From: Roseivirga sp. UBA6052
GTDB lineage: Bacteria > Bacteroidota > Bacteroidia > Cytophagales > Cyclobacteriaceae
Length of the DNA: 64,000 nucleotides
NCBI GenBank assembly: GCA_002427755.1
Contig: DIYO01000005.1
Span: 62,001-126,000 of the forward strand
Reading direction: 5' to 3'
Shown: piece by piece, positions 25,971 through 33,844 of the stretch
Position numbering within the stretch: the stretch's first letter is position 1
How the letters are laid out: each line of letters starts with the position of its first letter
Translations under genes and position numbers: made by a program
Notes under the pieces: generated by a model
What the model saw: the letters and a program-made list of their open reading frames with translations, nothing else
Told to the model about the DNA's origin: nothing
The model's database searches: none

Positions 25971-26025
25971 CAAGAAGAAATCTCATTTAACTGAATCAAT
26001 TTCAACGTTCATAAGTTTATCAATC

Positions 26026-27099
26026 GTGGAAAAGCAAAGTAGGGAAGTCATCATTTTAGGAGCAGGTCTAGCCGGACTTACACTGGCCTATCAACTCAAA
26101 AAACAAGGTATTAACGCACTGATTCTAGAATCAAGAAACAGAATAGGAGGCAGAATACATACTATTGAGCAAGATGGCGCCACGCTAGAGCTAGGTGCAA
26201 CATGGTTTGCCGATAAACATGTGAATTTACTTTCGCTCTTAGACGAGTTGGGAATAGATAAATTCGATCAAGCTTATGGCAAAATTGGTGTTTACGAATT
26301 AGCACACGGTGAAAAACAACTGTTCGAATTGCCTCAACAACCTGAAGCCACTTATCGAGTAAAAGGAGGCACATCGGCTATTATCGAATCACTAGCTAGC
26401 AAACTCGATAAAGATCAAATCGCGCTTAATCAAAAAGTTGAGCTAGTCTCGTTTGATGGTGATGCCTTTCAAATAAGCACTAACAACAACTCATTCAAGA
26501 GCAGCTTTTTGGTATCGACATTACCACCAAATTTGACGGTTAGCCAAATCCAATTCAAACCTGCATTACCTGACTATTTGATCGAATTAGCTCAAAAAAC
26601 TCATACATGGATGGGAGAATCTATTAAAGTCGGATTCTTTTCCCCTACCCCGTTTTGGATGGAAAAAGGAATCGGAACGGTATATTCTCAAAGGGGTCCA
26701 ATCACTGAACTCTATGATCACTCTAATGAAAATGGCTTCGCATTAAAAGGCTTTATCCATGATGGCTTTGTAACGCTGCCCAAAGATGAAAGAGAAAGAG
26801 CAGTAAGGCAGCAGCTATCGAACCTATTCGGTGAAGAAAATATCGCAAAAGGCACTTATACAGACACTGCTTGGAAAGAGGAAAAAGACACCTATGCTAA
26901 TTACCCTCAATTTGTTGTACCTCATCAGAATAACGGCAACTCACAATTGAGAAAAGGAATATTTAATGATCGAATGCTATTAGCAGGAAGCGAAACCGCC
27001 CCTAGTTTCCCCGGCTATATGGATGGTGCCGTAGAAGCAGCAATTTCTACTTCAAAGAAAATTATCGACTTGCTTTCTACTGAAAAAGTCTTGCTCTAG
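26026..27099 (+). CDS. FAD-dependent amine oxidase-like protein
   Basis: A 357-residue flavoprotein. The dinucleotide-binding motif VIILGAGLAGLTLAYQLKKQGINALILESRNRIGGRIHT occupies the N-terminus, and the C-terminal FAD contact is LLAGSETAPSFPGYMDGAVEAAIST, both typical of monoamine oxidase/flavin amine oxidoreductases. The start is a GTG at 26026, with no ATG nearby. It is soluble and without a signal peptide. It lies 126 nt before the fasciclin gene and upstream of the photolyase cluster; similar flavin oxidases often sit beside cryptochrome genes in light-regulated bacterial clusters, so it may be part of it. Substrate unknown. Confidence 0.9.
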   Translation: MEKQSREVIILGAGLAGLTLAYQLKKQGINALILESRNRIGGRIHTIEQDGATLELGATWFADKHVNLLSLLDELGIDKFDQAYGKIGVYELAHGEKQLFELPQQPEATYRVKGGTSAIIESLASKLDKDQIALNQKVELVSFDGDAFQISTNNNSFKSSFLVSTLPPNLTVSQIQFKPALPDYLIELAQKTHTWMGESIKVGFFSPTPFWMEKGIGTVYSQRGPITELYDHSNENGFALKGFIHDGFVTLPKDERERAVRQQLSNLFGEENIAKGTYTDTAWKEEKDTYANYPQFVVPHQNNGNSQLRKGIFNDRMLLAGSETAPSFPGYMDGAVEAAISTSKKIIDLLSTEKVLL

Positions 27100-27225
27100 T
27101 TTGACATTACTTAATCTGCTACTCCCTATCAAACTTTTGTTTTGTATCACTTAATTACTTGATTATCAATTCTTTTGGTAATTTTCGAATGGGTCATTTC
27201 TATTCTTTCACTTAAACTATTTAGC

Positions 27226-27846
27226 ATGAATAACTTTTCATTAAAGCATCTCGTGATGCTTTTTACTCTATCAATTGTCTTCACCACATTGGCCTGTGAG
27301 AATTCTGAAGACACAAGTGCAGAAACTTCAACCATAGAAGATGTGGGAACCCTCTTAACTAATTCTGATGACTTTACAAATTTTGCCAGTCTTATTGCAA
27401 CTGCTGATCTAGAAGTTCCAAGTGGTGAAATGAGTATTCGTGATCTATTATCTGAAATTTCTCCAAACTTCGAAATCACCGTTTTTGCTCCGTCAAATGC
27501 AGTCTTCGAGACTTTAGCACTTCAATGGAGTTCTCCTGATTTTCAGGCATCTGTTGAAGATGTTATCGCTGAATTCACGCATAATGGTCAACCCGCGAAA
27601 ACAAGAGATTTTGTACTGGGCCATATCTTCAAAAGCGATAAACGAATTAATGCCGCCACTTTTAGTACCCAGTTATTATTAAGGAGCGAAAAAGGTACGC
27701 GCTGGCAAATAATTCCTGCTCCAAATGCAACATCAGGTTTTGGTATCGTATTGGAAGGAAGAACAAATTCAAATCCTTACTTCATTTATGAAACAGATGT
27801 TCTAATAGGAAGCAATGGAGTTGTTCACGCGGCATTGGTCAATTAA
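27226..27846 (+). CDS. Fasciclin-domain lipoprotein
   Basis: A 206-residue lipoprotein: the ATG at 27226 gives MNNFSLKHLVMLFTLSIVFTTLAC, a lipobox signal. The single fasciclin (FAS1) domain shows the H1 block ISPNFEITVFAPSNAVFETL and a later FVLGHIF and VLIGSNGVVHAALVN near the end, the NGVVH-type H2 motif. FAS1 lipoproteins are adhesion or surface proteins. It is followed by a clear terminator, so it is a single unit just ahead of the photolyase cluster. Confidence 0.88.
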   Translation: MNNFSLKHLVMLFTLSIVFTTLACENSEDTSAETSTIEDVGTLLTNSDDFTNFASLIATADLEVPSGEMSIRDLLSEISPNFEITVFAPSNAVFETLALQWSSPDFQASVEDVIAEFTHNGQPAKTRDFVLGHIFKSDKRINAATFSTQLLLRSEKGTRWQIIPAPNATSGFGIVLEGRTNSNPYFIYETDVLIGSNGVVHAALVN

Positions 27847-27871
27847 TTCTACACAAAACAAAATTTTAAAG

Positions 27872-27897
27872 GCCTCCATTATAGGGAGGCTTTTTTT
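27872..27897 (+). terminator. Rho-independent terminator
   Basis: 6-bp stem GCCTCC (27872-27877) and GGAGGC (27885-27890), followed by seven T. Ends the fasciclin gene. Confidence 0.9.
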
Positions 27898-27931
27898 ATA
27901 ACAATTTGCTTCGTCTTTCTTTTCTACATAA

Positions 27932-29401
27932 GTGGTAAAAGAATCCATTTCCATTGTTTGGTTTAAGCGAGACTTGCGTCTCACAGATCATCTCCCTTTG
28001 CAAAAGGCCTTCGAATCAGGACAATCCCTTATTTTACTCTATTGCTTCGATCCTGAACTGATTCAAGACCCTCATTACGATACCAGACATTGGCGTTTTG
28101 TTTGGGAATCTTTAGAGGACATGAATACCAAGCTTACCAGTCTTGGACATAGGATTGAAATACTTCATGCACCTTTCAGAGAGGTGTTGACTGTTCTGTC
28201 CGAGCAATACCACATCAAGTCAATTTACTCCCATGAAGAATCGGGGCTCAAAGTCACTTACGATCTAGATAAATGGGTGAGTAAATTCTGTAAATCCAAA
28301 GGTATAAAATGGCATGAATACATGTATAATGGAGTCTTGCGCGGTGCTAAGAATCGACAAGATTGGCTTAAGCATTGGCACGGGTTTATGAGATCAGATT
28401 TTACTAATCCTGAGTTAAGTGCATTGAGAACTGTAGAGTTAGCAGACACGATTAAAGCCAAATTTGGCAAACCCATACCTTCATCATTCCAAACGAAACA
28501 CCCATCATTCCAACAAGGAGGAACAACCACGGGACTGAGATACCAAAAGAGTTTTCTAACAGAGAGAGTAGCCAATTACTCCAAATTCATTTCTAAGCCT
28601 GAAGAAAGCCGTAAGAGTTGTAGTCGCTTATCTCCATATCTCGCATGGGGCAATATAAGTCTGAGAGAAGCGTATCAGGCCAGGCTACTAGCCAAAGACG
28701 AATTCGGCTACAAAAGGGCTTCGGCCAACTATGGTTCTAGACTCCAATGGCATGATCATTTTGTACAGAAGTATGAAATGGAGGACAGTTATGAGTTTGA
28801 AAATATCAATAGAGGTTATGACTTACTAAAAAAGGAGAACAAACCTGAATTTTTAGAAGCTTGGAAAAACGGAACTACAGGAGTTCCGTTGGTGGATGCC
28901 TGCATGAGATGTGTAAGAGAAACCGGCTACATTAATTTTAGAATGCGGGCTATGGTAGTGAGCTTTCTTACCCATCATCTTTGGCAGCATTGGAAGGAGG
29001 GGGCTGTCTATCTGGCTTCTCAATTCTTAGATTTTGAACCGGGTATCCATTACCCACAATTCCAGATGCAAGCGGGAATGACAGGCATTAACACCATTCG
29101 CATCTACAATCCCATTAAGCAAAGTCAAGACCACGATCCATATGGCAGGTTTATTAAAAAGTGGGTTACTGAACTGAGCAAAACACCTACTGAATATATT
29201 CACGAGCCTTGGAAAATGCCTCCACTAGAAGCTAAGATGATGGGGCTCGATCCTGAAAAACTTCAACCCATCATACACGTAAAAGCAGCCTCTGAGCATG
29301 CACGTAAATCTCTCTGGGTACACAAAAATCACCCCGAAGTAAAAAAGGAGAACTGGCGCATTCTTAAGAAGCATACCATTCCAGGTAGGCGTATGCAGTA
29401 G
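27932..29401 (+). CDS. Cryptochrome/deoxyribodipyrimidine photolyase family protein (FAD_binding_7)
   Basis: A 489-residue light-dependent flavoprotein. The N-terminal photolyase antenna domain (SISIVWFKRDLRLTDHLPLQKAF) is followed by the FAD domain with SRLSPYLAWGNISLREAYQARLL, RLQWHDHFVQKYE, GVPLVDACMRCVRETGYINFRMRAMVVSFLTHHLW, and GIHYPQFQMQAGMTGINTIRIYNPIKQSQDHDPYGRFIKKW. These are conserved in CPD-type photolyases and related cryptochromes. The start is a GTG at 27932. It is not the DASH or the FeS-cluster type, both of which are encoded next to it. It could repair pyrimidine dimers or act as a photoreceptor. A dispersed repeat and a DUF2256 gene follow. Confidence 0.9.
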   Translation: MVKESISIVWFKRDLRLTDHLPLQKAFESGQSLILLYCFDPELIQDPHYDTRHWRFVWESLEDMNTKLTSLGHRIEILHAPFREVLTVLSEQYHIKSIYSHEESGLKVTYDLDKWVSKFCKSKGIKWHEYMYNGVLRGAKNRQDWLKHWHGFMRSDFTNPELSALRTVELADTIKAKFGKPIPSSFQTKHPSFQQGGTTTGLRYQKSFLTERVANYSKFISKPEESRKSCSRLSPYLAWGNISLREAYQARLLAKDEFGYKRASANYGSRLQWHDHFVQKYEMEDSYEFENINRGYDLLKKENKPEFLEAWKNGTTGVPLVDACMRCVRETGYINFRMRAMVVSFLTHHLWQHWKEGAVYLASQFLDFEPGIHYPQFQMQAGMTGINTIRIYNPIKQSQDHDPYGRFIKKWVTELSKTPTEYIHEPWKMPPLEAKMMGLDPEKLQPIIHVKAASEHARKSLWVHKNHPEVKKENWRILKKHTIPGRRMQ

Positions 29402-29411
29402 ACTTAGAACC

Positions 29412-29470
29412 TCATCTTGAATTTAGTTCAGGATCTTCTTCATTAAGATGCTGAAACTAGTTCAGCATGA
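29412..29470. repeat. Imperfect palindromic repeat, likely dispersed element
   Basis: Two 26-nt arms, 29412-29437 and 29445-29470, are inverted relative to each other with about 19-20 matching positions; each arm is itself partly palindromic (TTGAATTTAGTTCAGG and GCTGAAACTAGTTCAGC). Elements of the CTGAAnnnnTTCAG type are widespread in Bacteroidota intergenic regions. It lies between the photolyase and DUF2256 genes. Only one copy is inside the window. Confidence 0.7.
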
Positions 29471-29526
29471 AGATAAATTGATTTGAAACTGCGAAAACTA
29501 TTCGCTTCACACAGAGTTAGTCACAC

Positions 29527-29673
29527 ATGAAAAAAGGCCAGCTTCCTACTAAGACTTGCCCGGTTTGTAATCGGCCATTTGAATGGCGCAAAAAATGGAA
29601 AAGCTGTTGGGAAGATGTGGTCTACTGTAGTGAAAGGTGTAGGAGAAATAAGAATGACCCCTCCGCTCTTTGA
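29527..29673 (+). CDS. DUF2256 zinc-ribbon-like small protein, 48 aa
   Basis: Translating from ATG 29527 to TGA 29671-29673 gives a 48-residue protein beginning MKKGQLPTKTCPVCNRPFEW and continuing RKKWKSCWEDVVYCSERCRR. This is the DUF2256 signature: CPxCxRPFxWRKKW, W-x-x-V-x-YCSxRCRR, with four cysteines that probably bind zinc. DUF2256 genes are repeatedly found beside photolyase/cryptochrome genes, and here it lies between two of them. It is shorter than most gene callers accept and is flanked on both sides by palindromic repeats. Function unknown; a small partner of the photolyase set is plausible. Confidence 0.88.
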   Translation: MKKGQLPTKTCPVCNRPFEWRKKWKSCWEDVVYCSERCRRNKNDPSAL

Positions 29674-29747
29674 GCACCTCCCCTTAAAAAGGGGAGGATT
29701 ATAAGTGCTCCCCTCACAGGGGAGCTGTCCGAAGGACTGAGGGGTGC
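29674..29747. repeat. Three-hairpin dispersed repeat (REP-like element)
   Basis: Three palindromes in a row: CCTCCCCTT-AAA-AAGGGGAGG (29677-29697), GCTCCCCT-CAC-AGGGGAGC (29707-29725) and GTCC-GAA-GGAC (29727-29737), with outer ends GCACCTC and GAGGGGTGC partly complementary. The CTGTCCGAAGGACTGAGGGGTG form is a common intergenic dispersed repeat in Bacteroidota. It begins directly after the DUF2256 stop and ends 7 nt before the phrB start. Confidence 0.75.
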
Positions 29748-29754
29748 AAATAAT

Positions 29755-31287
29755 ATGAAAAAACTAAGACTCATTTTAGGAGACCAGCTCAACCACAAAC
29801 ACGGCTGGTATCAAAAAAAATCTGAAGGTACAATCTATGTACTGATGGAAATGGGTCAAGAGCTGACTTATACGACTCACCATATTCAGAAAGTTGTAGC
29901 CTTCTTTTTAGCCATGCGATCTTTTGGTCAGCATTTAGAAAAGCAAGGTCATCAAGTAATCTATCTGAACCTAGATAATCCAAAAAATACACAACGCCTC
30001 ACGGAGAACTTAGAATGGCTGATAAATGAAAATAGCATTGAAAAATTCGAGTATCAGCTACCTGATGAATACCGATTAGACAAACAACTCAAATCGTTTT
30101 GTGAAGGACTTCCTATCGAATCAGAAGCTTTCGATACAGAACACTTTCTTACCGAAAGAGAAGATTTGAAGAACTTCTTCGAAGGGAAGAAAATGCTCAT
30201 TATGGAGAATTTCTATCGCATGATGCGGAAGAAGTACGACATCTTAATGGAAGGCTCAGACCCATTGGGAGGTAAATGGAATTACGATCACGACAATCGT
30301 AAAAAGATGCCTACCTCCACTCCAATTCCTCAGGTAAAGTCTTTTCAAAAGTCAGTTAAGGAGATTGTTGATCTACTTTCTTCGAATAACATTAAGACTA
30401 TAGGCCGAATTGACACATCGAATTTCGTCTGGCCAACCACCAGAGAGGAAGGACTGGAACAACTCGACTACTTTATAAAAGCTTGCCTACCACAATTCGG
30501 AGCTTACCAAGACGCTATGACCACCAAAGGATGGTCGCTATTTCACTCTAGGATTTCTTTCGCATTGAACAGCAAACTCATCGACCCATCGGAAGTCATA
30601 CTGGCAGTGGAAAAAGTCTATTGTGAGAATCCTGATTATGCTCCTCTTTCAGCAATTGAAGGATTCATACGTCAGATCTTAGGATGGCGTGAATACATGC
30701 GTGGTATTTATTGGCGCAACATGCCGGAGTATGCAGATCTCAACTTCTTTGAGCACAAGACCAAGTTACCCTCTTGGTTCTGGACCGGTGAAACCAAAAT
30801 GAAATGCCTATCACATGCTATCAATCAATCTTTAGATTATGCCTATGCGCATCATATTCAAAGATTAATGGTCACAGGCAATTTTGCGCTCCTAGCAGGA
30901 ATAGATCCTGATGAAGTCGATCAATGGTACTTGGGCATTTACATTGATGCCATTGAATGGGTTGAGATTACCAACACACGGGGTATGAGTCAATTTGCCG
31001 ATGGGGGTATTGTAGCAACCAAACCCTATGTGTCTTCTGCAAACTACATGCATAAGATGAGTCATTACTGCACCCAATGCGGCTATGATCACAAAAAGAA
31101 AGTGGGCGAAAATGCATGTCCATTTAATAGTCTGTATTGGGAATTTCTTGATAGAAACAGAGAAAAGCTATCGAAAAATCAACGCATGAGTATGATATAC
31201 AGGATATGGGATAAAAATTCTCAAGATTCTAAAAACACTACGCTAGAACAAGCCGCTATGTACTTACAAAATTTAGAGCAGCTATGA
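29755..31287 (+). CDS. phrB: FeS-cluster bacterial cryptochrome/photolyase, (6-4) photolyase type (PhrB/FeS-BCP)
   Basis: A 510-residue protein of the iron-sulfur bacterial cryptochrome and photolyase group, which repairs (6-4) photoproducts. It starts MKKLRLILGDQLNHKH, the family's usual start. Four cysteines that bind a [4Fe-4S] cluster are at Cys351 (MKCLSHAIN), Cys439 and Cys442 (YCTQCGYDHK) and Cys455 (NACPFN). Agrobacterium PhrB has them at 350, 438, 441 and 454, so the offset is one throughout. The FAD region (RQILGWREYMRGIYWRN, HHIQRLMVTGNFALLAG, WYLGIYIDAIEWVEI) is also present. It overlaps the DASH cryptochrome gene by 4 nt. Confidence 0.96.
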   Translation: MKKLRLILGDQLNHKHGWYQKKSEGTIYVLMEMGQELTYTTHHIQKVVAFFLAMRSFGQHLEKQGHQVIYLNLDNPKNTQRLTENLEWLINENSIEKFEYQLPDEYRLDKQLKSFCEGLPIESEAFDTEHFLTEREDLKNFFEGKKMLIMENFYRMMRKKYDILMEGSDPLGGKWNYDHDNRKKMPTSTPIPQVKSFQKSVKEIVDLLSSNNIKTIGRIDTSNFVWPTTREEGLEQLDYFIKACLPQFGAYQDAMTTKGWSLFHSRISFALNSKLIDPSEVILAVEKVYCENPDYAPLSAIEGFIRQILGWREYMRGIYWRNMPEYADLNFFEHKTKLPSWFWTGETKMKCLSHAINQSLDYAYAHHIQRLMVTGNFALLAGIDPDEVDQWYLGIYIDAIEWVEITNTRGMSQFADGGIVATKPYVSSANYMHKMSHYCTQCGYDHKKKVGENACPFNSLYWEFLDRNREKLSKNQRMSMIYRIWDKNSQDSKNTTLEQAAMYLQNLEQL

Positions 31288-32555
31288 GTAGAGCAATTTA
31301 TTGGTTCAGAAATGATCTAAGAATTGAGGATAACGAAGGGTTGGTAAAAGCCGCTGTAAATAACAAAGAGGTCGTTCCGGTCTATGTCTTGGATAAAGTG
31401 TGGTTGAATGAGAAGTTGTTAGGCATAGAACGGATGGGCCCATTTCGATTAAAATTCTTACTCGAATCTTTAATCGATTTAAAAGCCTCACTTCAAAATA
31501 TAGGTTCAGATTTACATTTTGTTATTGGAGACCCAGTAGACGAGATCAATAGAATTAGAAGAGAATTCCACTGCTCTAAAGTCTATGCTCAAAAGGCCTG
31601 TGCTTATGAAGAAGAGCAGCAAGAAGAAGCAATCGCCAAGTTTGTATCAACGGAGTTTATCTGGGGGGAAACTTTATATCATCTAGATGATCTACCCATC
31701 CAACTGAATGAGCTTCCGAATATCTTCACTGAATTTAGAAAGCTAGCTGAAAAGAAATCAAGCATTCGGGAAGAAATAGCTGCACCCCTATTCATTAAAA
31801 CACCTGAGGGCATTGGTTCTGACATTCCCAATATGGAGGCTCTAGGTTTCGAAGACATCGAAGCCGATGAAAGAACAGTTCTCCATTTTAAAGGTGGTGC
31901 TACTGCAGGAAAAGAGAGGTTGCAATATTATCTCTGGGACAAAGAGCTTCTGACCAACTACAAGCAAACCAGAAATGGCTTAATAGGAGGCGACTATTCC
32001 AGCAAATTCAGTCCTTGGTTAGCGAACGGGTCTCTTTCACCAAGGCAAATCTTCTGGCAAATCAAGAAATTTGAACGCTATGTCAAAAAGAATAGCTCTA
32101 CCTATTGGCTCGTTTTTGAGTTGATATGGAGAGACTATTTCCATTTTGTTGCTAAAAGATTTGGTAACAAAATATACCAGCGAACAGGCATTTTAGGCAG
32201 AGACAACATCGATTGGGGTAACAGCAAGCTATTTCATCTTTGGGTGGAAGGAAGAACAAAAGAGCCTTTCGTAGATGCCAACATGAGGGAAATGAATGCC
32301 ACAGGATTTATGAGTAATCGTGGAAGGCAAAATGTAGCTTCCTACTTGGCTTATAATATGAGAATAGACTGGCTTTTAGGAGCTGCCTACTTTGAGAAAA
32401 TGCTAATTGACTATGATCCGTGCTCAAACTATGGCAATTGGATTTACATAGCAGGAGTTGGCAACGACCCCCGAGGTGGGCGTGCATTTAACATCAAACG
32501 CCAAGTAGATATGTATGACCCCAAGGGTGAATACCAAGAGCTGTGGCAACATTAA
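31284..32555 (+). CDS. DASH-family cryptochrome
   Basis: A 423-residue cryptochrome-DASH. N-terminal antenna domain SRAIYWFRNDLRIEDNEGL; FAD domain with KFSPWLANGSLSPRQIFWQI, YWLVFELIWRDYFHFVAKRFG, GRTKEPFVDANMREMNATGFMSNRGRQNVASYLAYN, and the family-typical end NYGNWIYIAGVGNDPRG and FNIKRQVDMYDPKGEY. DASH members repair pyrimidine dimers in single-stranded DNA and bind methenyl-tetrahydrofolate and FAD. The start overlaps the previous gene by 4 nt. It is the third photolyase-fold gene in 5 kb, of a third distinct class. Confidence 0.95.
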   Translation: MSRAIYWFRNDLRIEDNEGLVKAAVNNKEVVPVYVLDKVWLNEKLLGIERMGPFRLKFLLESLIDLKASLQNIGSDLHFVIGDPVDEINRIRREFHCSKVYAQKACAYEEEQQEEAIAKFVSTEFIWGETLYHLDDLPIQLNELPNIFTEFRKLAEKKSSIREEIAAPLFIKTPEGIGSDIPNMEALGFEDIEADERTVLHFKGGATAGKERLQYYLWDKELLTNYKQTRNGLIGGDYSSKFSPWLANGSLSPRQIFWQIKKFERYVKKNSSTYWLVFELIWRDYFHFVAKRFGNKIYQRTGILGRDNIDWGNSKLFHLWVEGRTKEPFVDANMREMNATGFMSNRGRQNVASYLAYNMRIDWLLGAAYFEKMLIDYDPCSNYGNWIYIAGVGNDPRGGRAFNIKRQVDMYDPKGEYQELWQH

Positions 32556-32574
32556 ACGCTAGAAAGTCTAAGGA

Positions 32575-33006
32575 TTAATTATCAACGCCCCTTCCGAAAG
32601 TTCTGCGTATATCGCAGGTTTCAAAAAGACCTTGATCAGATAACTCAGCCGTGGTCACAAAAAGGTTTGCTCCGGTTAGTTGATAGCTAGAGCGGTCAGA
32701 TGCGTTTTTATCGAAAATCTCTGGTTGGAATAAGAGGTCATCGCTCAAGGCTACGAAAGTACCACTCTGGACTAGCGTTCCATTGATGATGTATTCGAAG
32801 GTATTATCTCTCAATAATCTCAATACTACCCTATCAGGAGGATTTAGTGTAACAACCGGGGCTGTATTCGGGCAAATCTCCTCTTGTTGAATAAGAACCC
32901 AAGTAATAAATAAATTAGCATCCGCACCAAAAGAGAATTCGGGCTCGGGGTTTCCACAAGAAGGGACAGATAGTACAAGAACAGCTAAACAAACTGTTCT
33001 TGCCAT
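32575..33006 (-). CDS. Lipocalin-like lipoprotein, hypothetical
   Basis: A 143-residue protein from the ATG at 33006 (MARTVCLAVLVLSVPSCGN) with a lipoprotein-like signal; a second in-frame start at 33051 would add 15 residues. The mature part is beta-rich, with VLIQQEEICPN, VVLRLLRDNTFEYIINGTLVQSGTF and YQLTGANLFVTT, the run typical of the small lipocalin-like domain proteins of Bacteroidota. It is convergent with the DASH gene (20 nt between stops). I do not recognise a function. Similar lipocalins sometimes accompany light-responsive genes. Confidence 0.6.
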   Translation of the reverse strand: MARTVCLAVLVLSVPSCGNPEPEFSFGADANLFITWVLIQQEEICPNTAPVVTLNPPDRVVLRLLRDNTFEYIINGTLVQSGTFVALSDDLLFQPEIFDKNASDRSSYQLTGANLFVTTAELSDQGLFETCDIRRTFGRGVDN

Positions 33007-33235
33007 TATTGATTTTAGTTTCTCGTATTTACTTGAAAACAACAACCTCATAACCTTACTATAGCCAACGATATCCTCATCGCAAAGATGCAAAAAGGTA
33101 TTCAAAGCTAGCCCTGTTTATTTAAACGGTTTGTCACCTGAAACTGATATATGATTTTTTCAAAGAAATAATATACTCGGGAACAGTTTTGAGTCATTTC
33201 TGTTTTTATGTTTAGGCCTCAAAATATCCTTAAAC

Positions 33236-33844
33236 TTGAAAGACATACTCATTCTTTTAGCGCATCCTAAACTAGAAGATTCAAGAATAAATAATGCTTT
33301 ATTAGAAGCAGCTAAGACACTGCCGAATGTTCGCGTTCATGATCTTTACGATATGTACCCGGATTTCAACATAGATGTCGTCTATGAACAAGAAATTCTT
33401 TTCGGTCATGAAGTGGTGATATGGCAACATCCGTTCTATTGGTATAGCGCCCCGCCCATTTTAAAACAGTGGATTGACTTAGTTTTAGAATACAACTGGG
33501 CTTATGGGCCGAATGCTTTTGCACTAAGAGAAAAGACAATCTTAAATGCCTTAACCGCTGGTGGATCCAGAGAAGTATATTGTGCTGAAGGTCGGAATCA
33601 TTATACGGTGAGTGAATTCTTGAGGCCATTTGAACAAACGGCAAGACTCTGTGGCATGAATTATCTACCTCCTTTCTCCGTGATGGGAGCCAACAAGATC
33701 AAAGGAGACCAAATCAGACAATGCCAAGAAGAGTATATCAATTTATTGAAATGGCTCTCAACATCTGAAGCGGATGTAATCGCTAAGGATAGCTGTCAGT
33801 TCATTAATGATTTGGACATTGTAAAGAAAGGAGGGCAATCATGA
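33236..33844 (+). CDS. KefF-like NAD(P)H oxidoreductase (flavodoxin fold)
   Basis: A 202-residue flavodoxin-like quinone reductase. The start is TTG at 33236: the nearest upstream ATG (33208) is out of frame. Blocks LILLAHPKLEDSRINNALLEAA, VRVHDLYDMYPDFNIDV, HPFYWYSAPPILKQWIDLVLEYNWAYG and LNALTAGGSREVY match KefF/MdaB-type regulators. It overlaps the next gene by 4 nt (ATGA). KefF activates KefC and detoxifies quinones; the layout here, subunit first and channel second, is the same as in Proteobacteria. Function inferred from family and pairing. Confidence 0.9.
   Translation: MKDILILLAHPKLEDSRINNALLEAAKTLPNVRVHDLYDMYPDFNIDVVYEQEILFGHEVVIWQHPFYWYSAPPILKQWIDLVLEYNWAYGPNAFALREKTILNALTAGGSREVYCAEGRNHYTVSEFLRPFEQTARLCGMNYLPPFSVMGANKIKGDQIRQCQEEYINLLKWLSTSEADVIAKDSCQFINDLDIVKKGGQS

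Noticed and set aside
29402..29754. A tRNA or CRISPR in this palindrome-rich gap
   Set aside because: The palindromes do not form a cloverleaf and there is no regularly spaced direct repeat; dispersed repeats and the DUF2256 gene explain the gap.
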